Shown here piece by piece: positions 1 to 6,615 of a stretch of 11,857 nt of DNA. The position numbers and the translations under genes are program-made. The notes under the pieces are model-generated. The model saw nothing but the letters and a program-made list of their open reading frames with translations. It ran no database searches and was not told where the DNA came from. Origin of the DNA: Sulfuricella sp. (lineage in GTDB: Bacteria > Pseudomonadota > Gammaproteobacteria > Burkholderiales > Sulfuricellaceae); the NCBI GenBank assembly GCA_030691435.1, contig JAUYEK010000229.1:1-11857 (forward strand), in the 5' to 3' direction. The first letter of the stretch is position 1. Every line of letters starts with the position of its first letter.

Positions 1-19
1 CCCCTTCGGCAGCCGGTTA

Positions 20-136
20 TGCTTGGCGGCCATAGCAGTTTGGACCCACCTGATCCCATCCCGAACTCAGAAGTGAAACGAACGTGCGCCGATGATAGTG
101 TGGATTACCCATGTGAAAGTAGGTCACCGCCAGGCT
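20..136 (+). rRNA. rrf: 5S ribosomal RNA
   Basis: This is the 5S rRNA of the large ribosomal subunit at the 3' end of an rRNA operon. The central part closely matches the E. coli molecule, including the conserved stretch CCGAACTCAGAAGTGAAACG (61-80) and GCGCCGATG.TAGTGTGG (87-103). The terminal helix is visible: GCTTGGCGG near 21-29 pairs with CCGCCAGGC at 127-135. Bases 1-19 would be the 23S-5S spacer, and the rest of the operon lies outside the window. The exact ends may be off by one or two bases. Confidence 0.96.
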
Positions 137-149
137 CCTTACAGACAGA

Positions 150-185
150 CCCCCTCAGCGCAAGCTGCAGGGGGTTTTGTTTTTT
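150..185 (+). terminator. Rho-independent terminator of the rRNA operon
   Basis: A strong hairpin follows the 5S gene by about 13 bases. The outer stem is CCCCCT (150-155) with AGGGGG (169-174), and the inner stem is CAGC (156-159) with GCTG (164-167). A GCAA tetraloop closes it and there is one bulged C at 168. The T-rich tail TTTTGTTTTTT covers 175-185. It ends the rRNA transcript, so birA needs its own promoter. A TATTAT at 216-221 is a possible but weak -10 box for birA. Confidence 0.95.
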
Positions 186-244
186 ATAGCGCACATTCCG
201 CAAGCTTCCGGGCGCTATTATTTCCACTCGGCGCATGTGCTAAC

Positions 245-1252
245 ATGCGACCATCCCAACCAGAATCTGCCGCTGTGAAACCCTTGACCTTTGCCGTGCT
301 GCGCCTGCTATCCGACGGAGAATTTCATTCCGGCGAGGAGATGGCGCAGCAGTTGAACGTATCCCGCGCCTCCGTCTGGCAGGCGATGCGCAATCTCGAT
401 GAGGCCGGCGTCGACTTGTTCCGCGTGCCGGGCCGCGGCTATCGGCTGCGCGAGCCTTTGCACTGGATTGACAGGGATAAAATTCGCGCCGGGCTGGGCG
501 ATAGAGCCGGGTTGTTTGATCTGGAGATTGCTGACTGTCTGGCTTCTACCAATAGCAGGTTGCTGGAGAAGGCGGTGCAGGGCGCACCGCATGGCAGTTG
601 CGTGATCACGGAGATGCAGACGGCTGGGCGCGGTCGGCGCGGCAGGGAATGGCATGCCAATCTGGGCGGCAGCCTGACGTTTTCCCTGCTGTGGCGCTTC
701 AACCAGGGGGCGGGATTTCTTTCCGGCCTCAGCCTGGCGGTCGGCGTGGCGCTGATGCGTGCGCTGAACCAGGTCGGCGTCTCCGGCGCAGGCTTGAAAT
801 GGCCGAACGACGTGCTGCACCAGCACCGTAAGCTGGCCGGCATACTCATCGAATTGCAGGGCGATATGCTGGGGCCGAGCGCCGCGGTGATCGGCATCGG
901 CATCAACCTCAAGCTGTCCGGCAAGGTGCTGAACCGGATCGATCAGGCGGTGGTGGATCTCCACTCTATAGGCGGGGACGTGCCGGAGCGCAACTTCTTG
1001 CTGGCAAATATCCTGCTGCACTTGGCGGATGTTCTGAATGAGTTCGATGAGGGTGGGTTTTCAAGCCTGCGTGAAGAATGGTTGAAGCACCACGCTTATC
1101 ATGAAAAACAGGTTCTATTGATCCTGCCCGACGGCAGCCATCACCAAGGACATTTGCTGGATGTGGCCGATGATGGCGCACTGCTGGTGCGTACCGCAGT
1201 TGGGAAGCAACGCTTTACCTCCGGTGAAATCAGTTTGAGGACAGTAGCATGA
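245..1252 (+). CDS. birA: Bifunctional biotin-protein ligase / biotin operon repressor BirA
   Basis: The enzyme activates biotin to biotinyl-5'-AMP and transfers it to the lysine of the biotin carboxyl carrier protein. The N-terminal winged helix suggests it also represses biotin genes. With the ATG at 245 it has 335 residues, normal for two-domain BirA. Visible parts are the helix-turn-helix (about 30-56, SRASVWQAMRNL), STN at 101-103, the biotinyl-AMP loop AGRGRRGREW (127-136), KWPNDV (185-190), RKLAGI (195-200), GIGIN (217-221), and a C-terminal SH3-like domain (about 285-330). An open frame reaches back into the 5S gene, but that part is not protein coding. A GTG at 275 is the alternative start, and neither has a strong ribosome site. 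The stop overlaps coaX by 4 bases, implying a two-gene operon. Confidence 0.95.
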   Translation: MRPSQPESAAVKPLTFAVLRLLSDGEFHSGEEMAQQLNVSRASVWQAMRNLDEAGVDLFRVPGRGYRLREPLHWIDRDKIRAGLGDRAGLFDLEIADCLASTNSRLLEKAVQGAPHGSCVITEMQTAGRGRRGREWHANLGGSLTFSLLWRFNQGAGFLSGLSLAVGVALMRALNQVGVSGAGLKWPNDVLHQHRKLAGILIELQGDMLGPSAAVIGIGINLKLSGKVLNRIDQAVVDLHSIGGDVPERNFLLANILLHLADVLNEFDEGGFSSLREEWLKHHAYHEKQVLLILPDGSHHQGHLLDVADDGALLVRTAVGKQRFTSGEISLRTVA

Positions 1253-1971
1253 TACTCGCGGTGGATGCCGGCAATTCCCGGATTAAATGGGGTTTGCATG
1301 ATGGAAATTCTTGGTTGTCTAAGGGCTGGCTCGCCACTGCGGACGTAGCCGACCTGGGCGATGCATGGAAAGGCATGGCCGCGCCTGAACGGATCGTGGC
1401 ATCGAATGTTGCCGGGCCGCAGGTGGCCATGCCGATAGAGGAAGCCAGCAAGGCCTGGCCTGTCCAGATTCGATGGGTCGCCGCCGTCGAAAACCAGTGC
1501 GGCGTACGCAATCGCTATGAAATCCCCTCGCAGCTGGGCAGCGACCGCTGGGCGGCATTGATCGCCGCGCGTGCCATCGCGCCGGAAGGCTGTGTGGTGG
1601 TCAATGCCGGCACTGCGATGACCGTGGATGCACTGACCGCCGAGGGCGTGTTTCTGGGCGGGATGATCGTTCCCGGGCTGGCAACCATGTTGCGGGCGCT
1701 GGCTGAAAGCACTGCCGCCATCGGAGAGGGGGGCGGTCATTACAGGGATATTCCCAAAAATACTCCTGATGCGGTTTACAGTGGTGCGCTGTCTGCCATG
1801 GTGGGGGCGGTCTGGCATATGAACGCCTTGCTCGCAGGCGAGATCAAGCGGGCGCCGACCTGTTTGCTGAGCGGCGGCGACGCTCAATTGCTTCTGCCGC
1901 TACTGTCCGGTAAGACGAAGATGGTGGATAATCTGGTGCTGGATGGGCTGATCAGGATCGCATTGGCATGA
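1249..1971 (+). CDS. coaX: Type III pantothenate kinase CoaX
   Basis: This enzyme phosphorylates pantothenate, the first step of coenzyme A synthesis. It is a 240-residue ASKHA-fold protein, at the short end of the family. The N-terminal phosphate motif is DAGNSRIKWG at 6-15, with GNS where many members have GNT. GSDRW (97-101) is the substrate-side motif, GTAMTVD (121-127) the second phosphate motif, and GGMIVPG (137-143) follows. The gene starts in an ATGA overlap with birA. The birA-coaX fusion or pair is common in Betaproteobacteria (Bordetella Baf/BirA is the known example), and here the two are separate proteins. Confidence 0.96.
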   Translation: MILAVDAGNSRIKWGLHDGNSWLSKGWLATADVADLGDAWKGMAAPERIVASNVAGPQVAMPIEEASKAWPVQIRWVAAVENQCGVRNRYEIPSQLGSDRWAALIAARAIAPEGCVVVNAGTAMTVDALTAEGVFLGGMIVPGLATMLRALAESTAAIGEGGGHYRDIPKNTPDAVYSGALSAMVGAVWHMNALLAGEIKRAPTCLLSGGDAQLLLPLLSGKTKMVDNLVLDGLIRIALA

Positions 1972-1972
1972 A

Positions 1973-2095
1973 CCCAGATTGTCCATTGGAATGCTCGTGC
2001 ATGTAGGAGCGCCGCCCCCGGCGCGAATGCGGCCGCAAATCGCGGCGAGGGCGCCGCTCCCACAGCGGTGTTTTGGCCCTAATGGATAATCTGGG
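1973..2095. repeat. Nested palindromic element: REP-like core inside a 15-bp inverted repeat
   Basis: The whole coaX-SPOR gap is palindromic. The outer arms CCCAGATTGTCCATT (1973-1987) and AATGGATAATCTGGG (2081-2095) pair along all 15 positions, counting one G-U pair (G1981 with T2087). Inside is a GC-rich REP/REPIN-like core at 2003-2063. It begins GTAGGAGCGCCGCCC and ends GGGCGCCGCTCCCAC, with smaller CGGCGCG/CGCGGCG palindromes in the middle. The GTAGGAGC...GCTCC[CT]AC ends recall REP families of many gamma- and betaproteobacteria. The right arm abuts the ATG of the next gene. It could act as an RNA fold, an attenuator or simply a parasitic repeat. Function is unknown. Confidence 0.8.
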
Positions 2096-2800
2096 ATGAA
2101 GTGGATATTCGCAATACTGCTGGTTATCAACATCTTGTTTTTTACCGTGATGCAGCTCGGCAACAGCCATGGCAGGGAGCCCATGCGTGGCCACGAGCCG
2201 GTCAAGGCGGAAAAAATCAAGCTATTGGCTGAGCCGCAGAAAGCACCGGAGCTGGCGCTGGCCATGTCGGAGTCATCGGTAAAGTCAGGAAATAGCGCCC
2301 CCGTCGAAGCCAAATCCGAGATTTGCCTCGAATGGGGCCAATTTTCTGGCGACACGCTAAAGCGCGTGGCGCAGGCGCTGGAGAAACTGCAGCTGGGCGA
2401 AAAACTCCTCCAGCACAAAGCGGAAAAATCCGGGGGCTACTGGGTTTATGTCACGCCACGCAAGACGCTGCAGGAAGCGCAAAAGAAGATGGATGAACTG
2501 AAACGGCTGGGGGTGCAGGAAAGCTATATCGTCCGCGAGCCATCGGCGATGCAGTATGCGATTTCCCTGGGTATTTTTTCCACCGCCGAGGCGGCTGCCA
2601 AATACCTCGAGCAGTTGCGCGAGAAGGGGGTGAAATCGGCCGTTTCCGGCCCGCGCACCCAGGAAATCGACGCTGCCATATTTCAGATCAAGGATAGCGG
2701 CGAGTCCATGACCGCGCAGCTGACAAAATTGAAACTGGATTTTCCTGGAAGCGAGTTGAAGGCCGTGGAGTGCCGTAAACCGGGCAAGGAGGGGCAATGA
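2096..2800 (+). CDS. SPOR-domain protein with an N-terminal membrane anchor
   Basis: A 234-residue bitopic inner-membrane protein. Residues 3-22 form one hydrophobic helix directly after the start (WIFAILLVINILFFTVMQLG). A polar, Ala/Glu/Lys-rich linker follows to about 75, and a C-terminal SPOR-like domain spans about 113-190 (GGYWVYVTPRK, YAISLGIFSTAEAAAKYLEQL). SPOR domains bind peptidoglycan strands stripped of stem peptides, often at the division septum, so a cell-wall role is inferred. The start is set by the helix. No good Shine-Dalgarno is seen because the arm of the palindrome ends at the ATG. The stop overlaps the next small ORF by ATGA. A SPOR protein after coaX is a recurrent arrangement in betaproteobacteria. 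Confidence 0.85.
   Translation: MKWIFAILLVINILFFTVMQLGNSHGREPMRGHEPVKAEKIKLLAEPQKAPELALAMSESSVKSGNSAPVEAKSEICLEWGQFSGDTLKRVAQALEKLQLGEKLLQHKAEKSGGYWVYVTPRKTLQEAQKKMDELKRLGVQESYIVREPSAMQYAISLGIFSTAEAAAKYLEQLREKGVKSAVSGPRTQEIDAAIFQIKDSGESMTAQLTKLKLDFPGSELKAVECRKPGKEGQ
2786..2792 (+). promoter_or_regulatory. Perfect Shine-Dalgarno (AAGGAGG) of the small ORF
   Basis: AAGGAGG lies inside the last codons of the SPOR gene, four bases before the ATG at 2797. It is the strongest ribosome-binding site noticed in the window and is the main reason for accepting the downstream 37-codon ORF. Confidence 0.75.
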
Positions 2801-2910
2801 TCAAGAAAGCGCTGCTGGGTTTGGCGGTATTGCTGGGTAAGAAGGTGATTGCCAAAATCGTGCGCAAGGTAGCTGCCAAGGCTAGCGGAAAAGTTCCTCC
2901 AAAGAGCTAA
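2797..2910 (+). CDS. Small cationic hydrophobic protein, 37 residues, unknown function
   Basis: The reading frame starts in an ATGA overlap with the SPOR gene and is preceded by a perfect AAGGAGG. The product begins MIKKALLGLAVLLGKKVIAK and has nine Lys and one Arg (net about +10). It has no acidic residue at all. Residues 5-27 would form an amphipathic or membrane-associating helix, followed by a Lys/Pro tail (KVPPKS). I do not recognise a family. Coupling to the SPOR gene suggests an envelope-associated accessory peptide, and a membrane-active or antimicrobial-like peptide is another possibility. Its TAA (2908-2910) overlaps the TAG of the convergent glcD-like gene (2907-2909). Confidence 0.65.
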   Translation: MIKKALLGLAVLLGKKVIAKIVRKVAAKASGKVPPKS

Positions 2911-4274
2911 GGAAACAGCTTGCCCGGATTGAGTATTCCGTTGGGGTCGAATACCTGTTTGATCTGTTTCATCAAAGCCATGGTTGGCGCATCAATTTCG
3001 CGCCCCACATAGGCGCGTTTTTCGCGGCCCACGCCGTGTTCACCTGAAAGCGTGCCGCCGAGCTTCAATACCAGGTTAAAAACCTCGTCCAAGCAGGCTT
3101 CTCCCCTTCGCATTTCATCGGGATCGTCCGGGTTGATCAGCAGATTGACGTGGATATTGCCGTTACCGGCATGGCCGAAATTCACATTGGCCACGCGGTA
3201 TTTCCGGCTCAGCTCTCCCAGCCCCTGCAGCAGCTCCGGCAGCCTTGAAACCGGCACGACGACATCTTCGTTGATTTTCTTCGGGGCAATGTCGCGCAGT
3301 AATGGTGAAAGCGCCTTGCGAACCGCCCACAGCCCGGTCGGATCGGCGGTGGCCTCTGCCGTAATCAGACCGTCGTTGCTGCAAGCACGGCGGATGGCCT
3401 CTGCGCTGTCGGCAATTTCTGCGGTTCCTCCATCCACCTCGATCATCAGCATGGCGCGCGAGTTTTCCGGCAGCAGGCCGGGATGGCGACCGCGTATCAG
3501 GTCGAGCGCCGCGCTGTCGAGAAATTCCAGCGCACTGGGGATGTGCGGTTGCGCCATGATCGCGGCGATCGCTCTGGCGCAGTGGGTGATGTCGGCATAG
3601 TGCGCGGTGATGCCGCCCACCGATTGCGGCAGCGGAGTGAGTTTGAGGGTGGCCTCGGTAATTACGGCAAGCGTACCTTCTGAACCGATGATCAAACGCG
3701 TCAGATCGTAGCCGACCACGCCCTTGGTGGTCGCGCAGCCGGTCTTGATGATTTCGCCGCTGCCGGTTACCGCCTTCAATCCCAGTACATGGTCGCGGGT
3801 GACTCCGTATTTAACGGCATGAGGGCCGGCGGCGCAGGTGGCGAGGTTGCCGCCGATGCTGCAATACGCGCTGCTGGAAGGGTCGGGCGGCCAGAAAAAG
3901 CCGTGCTGTTTGGCGGCTTCCTGGATTTCCTGGTTGAGCACGCCGGGCTCGGCGACGATCACCCGGTTGGCGGGATCGACGCGAAGGATGTTGCGCATGC
4001 GCTCCAGCGACAAAGCCAGGCCGCCGCTTTCGGGAACGCTGCCGCCGGCGGTGCCGGTGCCCCTGCCGCGCGGCGTGACCGGCACACCATATTGGTTGCA
4101 TAGCAGCATGATGTCCCGCACCTGCTCGGTGTTGAGCGCAAACGCAACCGCTTCGGGCGGGAAAATCTTGCGGCTGTTGTCGTATGAGTAGGCATAGCAG
4201 TCCACCGGATCGGTGAAAAGATTGTCCCGGCCGACAATGGCTTGAAGTTGGCGGAGAAAGTCGGTAGGGAGCAT
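2907..4274 (-). CDS. FAD-linked oxidase, GlcD / D-lactate dehydrogenase-like
   Basis: A 455-residue flavoprotein of the VAO/PCMH fold that oxidises a 2-hydroxy acid such as glycolate or D-lactate and passes electrons to the respiratory chain. The FAD-binding domain covers about 35-215: PRGRGTGTAGGS (68-79), PPDPSS (129-134), IGGNLATCAAG (140-150), GYDLTRLIIGSEGTLAVITE (188-207). The C-terminal FAD-oxidase domain follows with GHAGNGNIH and SGEHGVGREKR, ending in the usual NPGK tail. The ATG at 4274 (MLPTDFLRQL) is chosen because the frame upstream runs into a CACGAAT repeat. Whether it is glycolate oxidase subunit D or D-lactate dehydrogenase cannot be settled, since no glcE/glcF is present nearby. 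The tail overlaps the opposite small ORF by four bases. Confidence 0.9.
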   Translation of the reverse strand: MLPTDFLRQLQAIVGRDNLFTDPVDCYAYSYDNSRKIFPPEAVAFALNTEQVRDIMLLCNQYGVPVTPRGRGTGTAGGSVPESGGLALSLERMRNILRVDPANRVIVAEPGVLNQEIQEAAKQHGFFWPPDPSSSAYCSIGGNLATCAAGPHAVKYGVTRDHVLGLKAVTGSGEIIKTGCATTKGVVGYDLTRLIIGSEGTLAVITEATLKLTPLPQSVGGITAHYADITHCARAIAAIMAQPHIPSALEFLDSAALDLIRGRHPGLLPENSRAMLMIEVDGGTAEIADSAEAIRRACSNDGLITAEATADPTGLWAVRKALSPLLRDIAPKKINEDVVVPVSRLPELLQGLGELSRKYRVANVNFGHAGNGNIHVNLLINPDDPDEMRRGEACLDEVFNLVLKLGGTLSGEHGVGREKRAYVGREIDAPTMALMKQIKQVFDPNGILNPGKLFP

Positions 4275-4295
4275 CAGTCTGGAGACAGCAATACA

Positions 4296-4435
4296 CCACG
4301 AATGACACGAATGTCCACGAATGAACACGAATAGTTAAAGAAAGGCATGGTTTCACGAAACCATGAAATCGGATGGCCCATGTTAATCCATTGATTATTC
4401 GTGAACATTCGTGCTTGATTCGTGTGAATTCGTGG
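4296..4435. repeat. Inverted-repeat element built from CACGAAT units
   Basis: The left arm at 4296-4332 holds four CACGAAT units spaced by 2-4 bases. The right arm at 4397-4435 holds the reverse complement ATTCGTG four times. The arms can form an imperfect stem of about 37 bp around a loop of about 64 bp. It occupies the 179-bp gap between rfaE2 and the glcD-like gene. Such ATTCGTG/CACGAAT blocks are familiar intergenic repeats in many proteobacterial genomes. No transposase is present, so a MITE-like non-autonomous element or RNA-structured repeat is inferred. Confidence 0.8.
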
Positions 4436-4453
4436 TTAATTGTTTTTTTGGCA

Positions 4454-4945
4454 TCAAAGACTGCGGATCTTGGCCAGGGTCGCGGTGGTGGAGCGCTGAT
4501 GCAGGAACGGAATCGAATGGACGGTTCCGCCCCAGCCTTGCACTTCCCGCGCGCCGACGATGTCGGTTACGGCCCAGTCGCCGCCTTTCACCAGCACATC
4601 CGGCTTGCAGGCAAGGATCAGGTTGAGCGGCGTATCCTCATCGAACCCGATGACCAGGCTGACGCTTTCCAGCGCTGCCAGCACCGTCATGCGGTCATCC
4701 TGATTGTTGATCGGGCGCTCGTCGCCTTTGCCCAGGCGCTTCACAGAAGCATCCGTATTGACCCCGACGATCAGGCTGGCGCCGAGTGACCGCGCCTGCG
4801 CCAGATAAGTGACATGGCCGCGATGGAGAATGTCGAAGCAGCCGTTGGTGAACACCAGCGGGCGCGGCAGGGTGGCAACGCGCTCAACCAGATTGCCGGG
4901 GGTGCAAATTTTGTTGTCGAACAGCGGTGCAGGAACAGAGACCAT
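4454..4945 (-). CDS. rfaE2: D-glycero-beta-D-manno-heptose 1-phosphate adenylyltransferase
   Basis: This nucleotidyltransferase makes ADP-heptose from heptose 1-phosphate and ATP for the inner core of LPS. It is 163 residues long and corresponds to the C-terminal half of E. coli HldE. Residues 32-44 read [13 protein letters not shown], with the catalytic HxGH as HRGH at 41-44. [14 protein letters not shown] (61-74), KGGDW (120-124) and the [10 protein letters not shown] tail (151-160, the ISTT-like signature) are also present. Its ATG shares one base with the dolP-like stop (TGATG), so the two are translationally coupled. The separate kinase half is not in the window. Gene neighbours gmhA and dolP fit an envelope operon. 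Confidence 0.93.
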   Translation of the reverse strand: MVSVPAPLFDNKICTPGNLVERVATLPRPLVFTNGCFDILHRGHVTYLAQARSLGASLIVGVNTDASVKRLGKGDERPINNQDDRMTVLAALESVSLVIGFDEDTPLNLILACKPDVLVKGGDWAVTDIVGAREVQGWGGTVHSIPFLHQRSTTATLAKIRSL

Positions 4946-5511
4946 CAGTCGAGGTATTCGAACAGCTTGACCACCTTCTGCACGCCGCCGGTGGTGCGGG
5001 CGATTTCCACGGCGTTTTCCGCTTCCTTGCGGGTCACCATGCCGAGCAGATAGACCACGTTGTTTTCCGTCACCACCTTGACGTGATTGGCCTGGAATTT
5101 CCCCAAGTCCACAAAGCGTACCTTGACCTTGGAGGTCAGGTAGGTGTCGTTGCTGCGGGAAGTATAGGAACTGTTGCCGGCAATGGCGAGTTCGTTGAGG
5201 ACGTTGCCGACATTGGGAACGCCGCGGACGGTTTTTTCGGCTTCCTGCTTGGCGGCATCGGTCGGAACCTCGCCGGTCATCAGGATGGTACGGTTGTAGC
5301 TGGTGATGTTGATGTGAACCGTGCCCTTGAATTTTTCGTCGAGACGGTTGGACGCTTTCAGCTCGATACCCTGATCCTCGATAAAAGTGCCAGAAGTGCG
5401 GCGATCTTCGGCCATAAGAACACCCGTACCTGCGCCGGTGGCAACGACCGGGAAGCACCCTTGCAGGTTGATGAGGGAAAAGGCCATAACAATCAGGTAG
5501 AAATAACGCAT
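4945..5511 (-). CDS. dolP: BON-domain outer-membrane lipoprotein, DolP/YraP-like
   Basis: A 188-residue lipoprotein. The signal peptide runs to the lipobox LQGC with Cys19. The residue after Cys is Phe, not Asp, so outer-membrane sorting is expected. Two BON domains follow, about 45-112 ([10 protein letters not shown]...[12 protein letters not shown]) and about 122-187 ([11 protein letters not shown]...VKLFEYLD). E. coli DolP binds anionic phospholipid and supports outer-membrane integrity and BAM function. The start ATG comes directly after the gmhA TAA with no gap. Its Shine-Dalgarno AGGAG lies inside the gmhA end, eight bases before the ATG. Position in the yraN-diaA-yraP order supports the assignment. 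Confidence 0.9.
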   Translation of the reverse strand: MRYFYLIVMAFSLINLQGCFPVVATGAGTGVLMAEDRRTSGTFIEDQGIELKASNRLDEKFKGTVHINITSYNRTILMTGEVPTDAAKQEAEKTVRGVPNVGNVLNELAIAGNSSYTSRSNDTYLTSKVKVRFVDLGKFQANHVKVVTENNVVYLLGMVTRKEAENAVEIARTTGGVQKVVKLFEYLD

Positions 5512-6126
<615 letters not shown>

Positions 6127-6128
6127 TT

Positions 6129-6244
6129 AGCCACGGATGAACACGGATGAACACGGATTCCGCGTGGGAGTGATTTTATTGGCAGGGTAATTTGAAGTGT
6201 TTGCATGATTCGATATCCGTGTAAATCTGTGTTCATCCGTGGCT
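6129..6244. repeat. Inverted-repeat element built from CACGGAT units
   Basis: The left arm (6129-6158) reads AGCCACGGATGAACACGGAT and then one more ACACGGAT unit. The right arm (6215-6244) is its reverse complement with three mismatches (ATCCGTG...CATCCGTGGCT). The loop is about 56 bp. The element fills the yraN-gmhA gap and is a sister type of the CACGAAT element at 4296-4435, with the same unit spacing but a G for an A. Transcribed, it would form a long stem in the operon mRNA. No protein is encoded. Confidence 0.82.
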
Positions 6245-6261
6245 GATTTTAAAGCCTTAAT

Positions 6262-6615
6262 TCACTCGCCAAAGGCATTCCTGATCCATTCGATGTCATT
6301 ATCCCGCAGGCCGCGCAACAATACCACATCGAAACGGCAGGCGGGGGAGGCGCGCAGTTGCTGCAAATAATGCCGGGCGGTTAGCACCAACTTGTGCTGC
6401 TTGCTGGCAGTGATGCTGGCCGCCGCTCCGCCGAATGCGTCGTTCCCGCGCAACCGGACTTCGACGAATACCAGCGTGTTCTGATCCCTGCAGATCAGGT
6501 CGATTTCACCGAAGCGGCAGCGGTAGTTGGTTTCGACCAGCTTCAGCCCCTGCCGCTGCAGGAAGGCCGCTGCCAGTTGCTCTGCTGCGGCGCCGGTATT
6601 ACCGGGGTTCGCCAA
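6262..6615 (-). CDS. yraN: UPF0102 nuclease-like protein YraN
   Basis: A 117-residue protein with the predicted PD-(D/E)XK nuclease fold of the UPF0102 family, whose function is unsettled. The core is visible as GEIDLICRD (36-44) followed by LVFVEVRLR (48-56), giving Glu37, Asp39, Glu52 and an Arg in place of the usual Lys. The N-terminal G..AE..A..FL...G signature is at 8-23. The start is a TTG. No ATG or GTG occurs between the upstream in-frame stop at 6643-6645 and this point, and the alignment to the family N-terminus begins here. It overlaps the lpoA-like gene by 17 bases, so the two are co-transcribed. Confidence 0.9.
   Translation of the reverse strand: MANPGNTGAAAEQLAAAFLQRQGLKLVETNYRCRFGEIDLICRDQNTLVFVEVRLRGNDAFGGAAASITASKQHKLVLTARHYLQQLRASPACRFDVVLLRGLRDNDIEWIRNAFGE

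Noticed and set aside
92..244. N-terminal extension of BirA starting at ATG 92
   Set aside because: This part lies in the 5S rRNA gene and its terminator. It is an open frame by chance, and BirA homologues begin near the 245 or 275 start.
4275..4328. Longer start of the glcD-like protein (MFIRGHSCHSW...)
   Set aside because: These codons come from the CACGAAT repeat, which often creates such false N-termini. The family alignment starts at the ATG at 4274.
4373..4789. ORFs on the + strand across rfaE2 and the repeat
   Set aside because: They are antisense shadows of the clearly conserved minus-strand rfaE2, with no recognisable motif.
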